DNA of 64,000 nucleotides from the NCBI RefSeq assembly GCF_002157355.1, contig NZ_LYMK01000020.1, positions 1 through 64,000 on the forward strand, written 5' to 3'. The position numbers were made by a program, and so were the translations under genes. Below are positions 59,935 through 64,000 of this stretch, in pieces (the stretch's first letter is position 1; every line of letters begins with the position of its first letter). The notes beneath the pieces are model-generated. The model was not told where the DNA came from, did no database searches, and was given only the letters and a program-made list of their open reading frames with translations. The DNA comes from Variovorax sp. JS1663. GTDB lineage: Bacteria > Pseudomonadota > Gammaproteobacteria > Burkholderiales > Burkholderiaceae_C.

Positions 59935-60705
59935 ATGCTCAAAGGCAAAACCGCGCTTGTCACGGGGTCCACCAGTGGCATCGGCCTCGGTATCGCGAAG
60001 GCGCTGGCGCAACAGGGCGCCAACATCGTGCTCAACGGTTTCGGCGACGCCGAGGGGTCGAAGACCGAGATCGCCTCGTTGGGCGTGAAGGTCGACTACC
60101 ACGGTGCCGACATGAGCAAGCCGTCGGACATCGAGGACATGATGCAGTTCGGCGCCTCGAAGTTCGGCCGCATCGACATCCTCGTCAACAATGCCGGCAT
60201 CCAGCACGTCGCAAAGGTCGAGGACTTTCCGGCGGAGCGCTGGGACGCGGTGATCGCGATCAACCTCAGCAGCGCCTTCCACACCACGCGCCTGGCAGTA
60301 CCGGCCATGCGCGAAGCCAATTGGGGCCGCATCATCAACATCGCTTCGGCCCACGGGCTCGTGGCCTCGGCGCAGAAGTCGGCCTACGTGGCGGCCAAGC
60401 ATGGCATCGTCGGGCTCACCAAGGCAGTGGCGCTGGAGACCGCCACCACCGGCGTGACCTGCAATGCAATCTGCCCGGGCTGGGTGCTGACGCCGCTGGT
60501 CCAGAAGCAGATCGATGACCGCTCGGCGCGCGAAGGCATATCGGTCGAGCAGGCCCAGAAGGATCTGCTCGGCGAAAAGCAGCCGTCGCTGCAGTTCACC
60601 ACGGTCGAGCAACTGGGTGGCCTCGCGGTCTTCCTGTGCTCGACAGCCGCCGATCAGGTGCGCGGCGTGGCCTGGCAGGTCGACGGCGGCTGGACCGCCC
60701 AGTAG
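59935..60705 (+). CDS. 3-hydroxybutyrate dehydrogenase
   Basis: SDR enzyme oxidising D-3-hydroxybutyrate to acetoacetate, the last step of PHB use. 256 residues; TGSTSGIGLGIA cofactor motif, NNAGIQHVA, and the family-specific active site IASAHGLVASAQKSAYVAAKHG with Ser, Tyr and Lys. The C-terminal PGWVLTPLVQKQIDDR and GVAWQVDGGWTAQ are typical of BdhA. ATG at 59935 has GGAG 10 bp upstream. Upstream gap 115 bp from divergent relA. Confidence 0.92.
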   Translation: MLKGKTALVTGSTSGIGLGIAKALAQQGANIVLNGFGDAEGSKTEIASLGVKVDYHGADMSKPSDIEDMMQFGASKFGRIDILVNNAGIQHVAKVEDFPAERWDAVIAINLSSAFHTTRLAVPAMREANWGRIINIASAHGLVASAQKSAYVAAKHGIVGLTKAVALETATTGVTCNAICPGWVLTPLVQKQIDDRSAREGISVEQAQKDLLGEKQPSLQFTTVEQLGGLAVFLCSTAADQVRGVAWQVDGGWTAQ

Positions 60706-60708
60706 TAG

Positions 60709-60790
60709 AGCCCCCCGGCTTTTCACTGCGCTTCGCTGCGTGTACCCCCCGAGGGGAGGCTCGGCCGCCTTGGGCCGGCCCGGGGCAGCC
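60709..60790. repeat. C/G-rich intergenic element resembling a Comamonadaceae interspersed repeat
   Basis: About 80 bp between the convergent 3-hydroxybutyrate dehydrogenase and SIMPL genes: CTGCGCTTCGCTGCG, then CCCCCCGAGGGG, then a GGCCGCCTTGGGCCGGCCCGG block. I associate this order of modules with a common intergenic repeat of Comamonadaceae genomes. The self-complementary C6/G4 and GGCCG/CGGCC parts could act as a bidirectional terminator. Only one copy was noticed in the window. Confidence 0.5.
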
Positions 60791-60792
60791 GA

Positions 60793-61503
60793 CTACTTCA
60801 GCTGCACCGAGCCCGAGACGTTGACCACCACGCTGGTCTTGCCAGCCTCGACCGGCACGGCCGAGTCGTAGGCCATCTTCGAGGACGCGGCCTCCACCGC
60901 CATCATGCGGGGCCGGATCGGCCCGCCCTGGTTGGCATTGACCGAGACCTCGCGCAAGGTGTAGCCGCCGAAGCCGAAGCCCTTGGCGAGCTCTGCGGCC
61001 TTCTGCTTGAAGTTCTCGATCGCGATGGTCTGCGCCTCGGCTTCCACCTTGGCGCGCTGTTCGCGGCTCAGGCCAAAGCCGATGCCTCCCACGGTGAGGG
61101 TGGAAATGCGGCCGGCCGTCTGCGTGATGCGCGGAAAGTCCTTGCCTTCCAGCACCAGTTCAGTGGTGCCAGACCACCCGGTGATCTTGCCGTCGCGCGT
61201 GTAGCGCGGCACCAGGCTGAAGTTGCCGGTGCGCACGTCGAGCAAACCCACCTGGGCATTCTTCTTCGCCTCGGCCAGCGCGGCGTCCAACGCGGTCTTC
61301 AGCTGCGTCTGCACCGTTGCCGCGTCAGCTGCGTCGCGCGTGGTACTCAGGGTCATGGACAGCAGGTCCTGCTGCACCTCCACCGTTCCGTCGGCCGACA
61401 GCTGAAGCACGTTCTGCGGCGGCGTCCAGGGTGCGCTCTGGGCCATCACAGCGCCGGCGCTCATCAATGCGGCGCACGCCGCGATCTTCTTGATCTTTTT
61501 CAA
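60793..61503 (-). CDS. SIMPL-domain (DUF541) periplasmic protein
   Basis: 236 residues with a signal peptide (MKKIKKIAACAALMSAGAVM, cut near AQSAPW) and a SIMPL/DUF541 domain, as in E. coli YggE, a protein linked to oxidative-stress tolerance. Conserved stretches are LSADGTVEVQQDLLSMTL, GKITGWSGTTELVLEGKDF and FGFGGYTLREVSV. Function is not established. It is separated from the next secreted protein by 57 bp on the same strand. Confidence 0.88.
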   Translation of the reverse strand: MKKIKKIAACAALMSAGAVMAQSAPWTPPQNVLQLSADGTVEVQQDLLSMTLSTTRDAADAATVQTQLKTALDAALAEAKKNAQVGLLDVRTGNFSLVPRYTRDGKITGWSGTTELVLEGKDFPRITQTAGRISTLTVGGIGFGLSREQRAKVEAEAQTIAIENFKQKAAELAKGFGFGGYTLREVSVNANQGGPIRPRMMAVEAASSKMAYDSAVPVEAGKTSVVVNVSGSVQLK

Positions 61504-61560
61504 GCTGAGTATCTTCCCGATGGAATAAAGAAAAGAACGACCGGCCCTTGCGGGCCGCGC

Positions 61561-61929
61561 TCACGGGCGTTGGCTGCGCGGTGCCGTCAGCAGGTTGCTG
61601 CCCGGGGGCGGCATCAAGCGCTCGGCCGGCTGTGATTCTGCCGAGTGGATCAGTTCCTGCCGGGGATCCTGCCTCGGCACCCACTGCTGCCGCACCTGCT
61701 GCCGCAATTCGACGAGCTCGGCCGGCGTTAGCCGGCGGCCGACGGCGGCCTCTTCCCGCCGGATTTCCTCCCGCTTCGCCGCCCGATGGGCCTCGACCGC
61801 TTCGCGCACCTCGGCGCGCACTTCGCTGCGCCGCTGGTCTCCGACCCGGATGAATCCCCAAGGTTCCGCTTGCGCAGACAGGGCGCAGCACAGCAGCAGG
61901 AGGGAGGAACTGACAAAAGCGGATTTCAT
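61561..61929 (-). CDS. Small exported protein of unknown function
   Basis: Not recognised. 122 residues: signal peptide (MKSAFVSSSLLLLCCALSAQ, cut after AQA near residue 21) with two Cys but no clear lipobox, then a charged helical region (RRSEVRAEVREAVEAHRAAK, EIRREEAAVGRRLTPAELVE) likely to form a coiled coil, and a Pro-rich tail. ATG at 61929. It is divergent from ompR across 174 bp and upstream of the SIMPL gene, so envelope-stress control by OmpR is possible but unproven. Confidence 0.6.
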   Translation of the reverse strand: MKSAFVSSSLLLLCCALSAQAEPWGFIRVGDQRRSEVRAEVREAVEAHRAAKREEIRREEAAVGRRLTPAELVELRQQVRQQWVPRQDPRQELIHSAESQPAERLMPPPGSNLLTAPRSQRP

Positions 61930-61966
61930 GGATGGGAATTGGCGGGCTCGGGACGACTGTGCCACC

Positions 61967-61980
61967 GCCACATATGTGGC
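61967..61980. repeat. 14 bp perfect palindrome in the ompR divergent region
   Basis: GCCACATATGTGGC lies 38-51 bp upstream of the small exported protein gene. Candidate operator or core of its promoter. Confidence 0.45.
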
Positions 61981-62009
61981 AAGCGTCAAGAGGGCTAGCG
62001 CCCGCAAGT

Positions 62010-62088
62010 TTTGTAACTTAGTGTCAAACGAGTACGAAAAGAGGCCTCAATGGCTCCTCATCCCCTTCAAAATCGGCACTGTTACAAA
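62010..62088. repeat. Inverted pair TTTGTAAC / GTTACAAA upstream of ompR
   Basis: TTTGTAAC (62010-62017) and GTTACAAA (62081-62088) are exact complements 63 bp apart. The second overlaps a TACAA-N8-TTGTA dyad (62083-62100) that ends 3 bp before the ompR ATG. TGTAAC-type half sites resemble OmpR targets in enterics; autoregulation is inferred. Confidence 0.4.
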
Positions 62089-62103
62089 TTTGGCGTTGTA
62101 GAA

Positions 62104-62835
62104 ATGAATCAATCACCCGCTCGCACAGACAAGATCGTGATCGTCGACGACGACGCACGCATCCGCGACCTGCTGCGTCGCTACCTGACCCAGGAAGGCT
62201 TCGAGGTCATCGTGGCGGAAGACGGCAAGGCGCTCAACCGCATCCTCCTGCGCGACACGGTCGACCTGATCGTGCTCGACCTGATGATGCCCGGCGAAGA
62301 CGGCCTCTCGGTCTGCCGCCGCCTCCGTGCCGCCAATGACCGCACGCCCATCATCATGCTCACCGCCAAGGGCGAGGACGTGGACCGCATCGTCGGCCTG
62401 GAGGTCGGCGCCGACGATTACCTGGGCAAGCCCTTCAACCCGCGCGAGCTGCTGGCCCGGGTGCACGCGGTGCTGCGGCGCCGCCCGCCACTGGAGGCGC
62501 CGGGTGCCCCCTCCACGGACAACGAGACGGTGAACTTCGGCCCCTTCAGCTTCGACCTCGGCTCGCGCACCCTCAAGAAGGACGGCGAGGAGCTGTCCCT
62601 CACGACCGGCGAGTTCGCGATGCTCAAGGCCCTCGTGCGGCATCCGCGCCAGCCGCTGTCACGCGAGAAGCTGGCCCAGCTGGCGCGCGGCCGCGAATTC
62701 GAGCCCTTCGACCGCAGCCTGGACGTGCAGATCTCGCGCCTGCGCAAGCTGGTCGAATCCGACGCCGCGCAGCCACGCTACATCCAGACCGTCTGGGGCG
62801 TCGGCTACGTGTTCGTGCCGGACGGCACGACCTGA
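62104..62835 (+). CDS. ompR: OmpR-family response regulator
   Basis: Two-component response regulator of 243 residues. Receiver domain with acidic pair Asp15-Asp16, phosphoacceptor Asp59 in VLDLMMPGEDG, Lys109 in LGKPFNP; C-terminal winged helix (SFDLGSRTLKKDGEEL to QTVWGVGYVFVPDG). It is paired with the EnvZ-like kinase 14 bp downstream. The ATG at 62104 fits family N-termini but has no Shine-Dalgarno; the in-frame ATG at 62050 has AGAGG 5-6 bp upstream and would add 18 residues, so the true start is open. Confidence 0.93.
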   Translation: MNQSPARTDKIVIVDDDARIRDLLRRYLTQEGFEVIVAEDGKALNRILLRDTVDLIVLDLMMPGEDGLSVCRRLRAANDRTPIIMLTAKGEDVDRIVGLEVGADDYLGKPFNPRELLARVHAVLRRRPPLEAPGAPSTDNETVNFGPFSFDLGSRTLKKDGEELSLTTGEFAMLKALVRHPRQPLSREKLAQLARGREFEPFDRSLDVQISRLRKLVESDAAQPRYIQTVWGVGYVFVPDGTT

Positions 62836-62849
62836 GGCACCGAGTTTCC

Positions 62850-64000
62850 GTGGCCGCCACCTTCGGCCCCAAGACGACATCGCCCACCCCCTTCGGCGAA
62901 GACGGCCCGCAAGTCACTTTGCCGAGCCCGCTGGAGGGCCTCGGCCAGCCGAAGCGCAAGCCACGGCTGCAGCTCGGGCTGAGCCTGTTCTGGCGCACCT
63001 TCTTCCTGCTGGTGCTCCTGCTGATCGGCTGCACGGTCGCCTGGCTGCAGACCTTCCGCGCTCTCGAATACGAGCCGCGCGCCATCCAGACCGCGCACCA
63101 GATCGCTTCGCTGGTCAACCTTACGCGCGCCGCGCTGGTGTATTCCGACGCCATCACCCGCGTGTCGCTGATCAAGACCCTGGCCGACCAGGAAGGCGTG
63201 CGCATCCTGCCGCGCGAGCCCAACGACCGCTTCATGCCCTACACCACCGGCGCGCTGGACCAGCGTGTGACCGAGGAGCTGATCGACCGGCTCGGCGAGG
63301 GCACGACGGTCGCGAGCCGGGTGAACGACGAGCCCGGCCTCTGGATCGGCTTCACCATCGAGAGTGACGCCTACTGGCTGCTGCTCGACCCCACCCGTTT
63401 CACCCGCCTGGGCAGCCGCACCTGGCTGGTGTGGCTGGTGACGACCATGGCGCTCTCGCTGGCCGGGGCGGCGCTGATCACGCGCCTGATCAACCTGCCG
63501 CTCAAGCAGCTGTCGCGCGCCACCATGCAGGTACGGGAAGGTGAATACGAGGCGCACCGGCTGGACGAGCGCGCCCGCACGAACGAAATTCGCGCGGTGA
63601 ACGTCGGCTTCAACCGCATGGCCGACCAGTTGGCCAAGATCGAGCAGGATCGCGCCGTGATGCTGGCGGGTATCTCCCATGACCTGCGCACCCCGCTGGC
63701 GCGCCTGCGGCTGGAAACCGAGATGAGCGTGACCGACGAGGACGCCCGCGAGCACATGGCGGCCGACATCGCCCAGCTGGACGCCATCATCGACAAGTTC
63801 CTCGACTACGCGCGGCCCGACCACGTGGAGTTCAAGCCGGTGCTGCTGCGCGACGTGGTCGACGCCTGCGTCTACGCGGTGCAGGACCACGAGGACATCA
63901 AGATCACGGTCGACGTGCCCGCCGACCTACGCGTGATGGCCGACGAGGTGGAGCTGCAGCGCGTGATCTCCAACCTGGTCGAGAACGCACGGCGCTACGG
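62850..64000 (+). CDS. envZ: EnvZ-type sensor histidine kinase (3' end outside the window)
   Basis: Membrane sensor kinase cut by the right edge; 383 codons are present. Start GTG at 62850 (MAATFGPKTTSPTP), 14 bp after ompR. Two membrane helices (about 47-68 and 191-213) flank a periplasmic domain of about 120 residues; a HAMP segment follows (INLPLKQLSRATMQVREGEY), then the H-box AGISHDLRTPLARLRLE with His277 and the N-box SNLVENARRYG (Asn375, Asn379). The rest of the ATP-binding domain is missing. The Pro/Lys-rich cytoplasmic N-terminus of about 45 residues is longer than in E. coli EnvZ. Confidence 0.92.
   Translation, partial: MAATFGPKTTSPTPFGEDGPQVTLPSPLEGLGQPKRKPRLQLGLSLFWRTFFLLVLLLIGCTVAWLQTFRALEYEPRAIQTAHQIASLVNLTRAALVYSDAITRVSLIKTLADQEGVRILPREPNDRFMPYTTGALDQRVTEELIDRLGEGTTVASRVNDEPGLWIGFTIESDAYWLLLDPTRFTRLGSRTWLVWLVTTMALSLAGAALITRLINLPLKQLSRATMQVREGEYEAHRLDERARTNEIRAVNVGFNRMADQLAKIEQDRAVMLAGISHDLRTPLARLRLETEMSVTDEDAREHMAADIAQLDAIIDKFLDYARPDHVEFKPVLLRDVVDACVYAVQDHEDIKITVDVPADLRVMADEVELQRVISNLVENARRY

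Overview
The window is a stretch of chromosome from a GC-rich betaproteobacterium. The evidence is a set of gene orders and protein sequences typical of Comamonadaceae (Variovorax/Ramlibacter-like): xseA next to sodB, exbBD-lpxK-kdsB-adk, a FimV-like inner-membrane protein, PhaR, an OmpR/EnvZ pair, and one copy of an intergenic C/G-rich element that I associate with this family. The genus cannot be fixed from the sequence alone. There is no rRNA, CRISPR array, insertion sequence, prophage or obvious foreign island. Both window ends cut genes: sodB at the left and the EnvZ-type kinase at the right.

Layout. (1) 1-5.6 kb: sodB and xseA on the minus strand, then a compact plus-strand run exbB-exbD-lpxK-trm112-kdsB-adk for envelope energisation and LPS precursor synthesis. 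The only gene-free gap above 300 bp (1475-1789) lies between the two and carries a small cluster of DnaA-box-like sites. (2) 5.6-13.2 kb: asparaginase and two small envelope proteins (minus), divergent from lexA, which has two tandem LexA boxes; then a small unknown protein, a 2-hydroxyacid dehydrogenase with an MFS carrier, and convergent fimV. (3) 13.2-18.8 kb: a plus-strand acyl-CoA catabolic cluster (3-hydroxyacyl-CoA dehydrogenase, enoyl-CoA hydratase/isomerase, Crp-type regulator, aminoglycoside-phosphotransferase-like kinase, acyl-CoA dehydrogenase) closed by a strong terminator. The last two look like a split version of the ACAD10/11 (LvaA/LvaC) module for 4-hydroxyacyl-CoA. (4) 18.8-24.4 kb: rlmE-ftsH-folP-glmM-GNAT (minus). 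(5) 24.4-32 kb: yhbY and a glycosyltransferase-like gene (plus), then carA-carB-Kdo hydroxylase-greA-DUF4149 (minus). (6) 32-47.2 kb: a long minus-strand envelope and translation series, rpsB-tsf-pyrH-frr-uppS-cdsA-dxr-rseP-bamA-skp-lpxD-fabZ-lpxA-lpxB-rnhB-RNA methyltransferase, with many 1-4 nt overlaps. (7) 47.4-57.5 kb: amidase, a DadA-type dehydrogenase and nnr (plus); an SDR enzyme, rnr, rimO, phaR and a zinc-ribbon protein (minus); tRNA-Leu(CAG) and tRNA-Val(GAC). (8) 57.6-64 kb: relA, 3-hydroxybutyrate dehydrogenase, a SIMPL-domain protein, a small secreted protein and ompR-envZ.

Taken together the window is mainly housekeeping: lipid A and outer-membrane assembly (lpxK, kdsB, lpxA/B/D, fabZ, bamA, skp, rseP, Kdo hydroxylase), isoprenoid and phospholipid synthesis (dxr, uppS, cdsA), translation and RNA metabolism, and stress control (lexA, relA, ftsH). 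I found no convincing wholly new system. The most interesting parts are the split kinase/dehydrogenase cluster with an atypical crotonase-fold partner, and several uncharacterised regulatory structures in intergenic DNA: the DnaA-like boxes, the divergent LexA operator, the ompR palindromes, the rpsB leader and the phaR dyad. Many starts are non-ATG (TTG or GTG) and were chosen from Shine-Dalgarno position and family N-termini.
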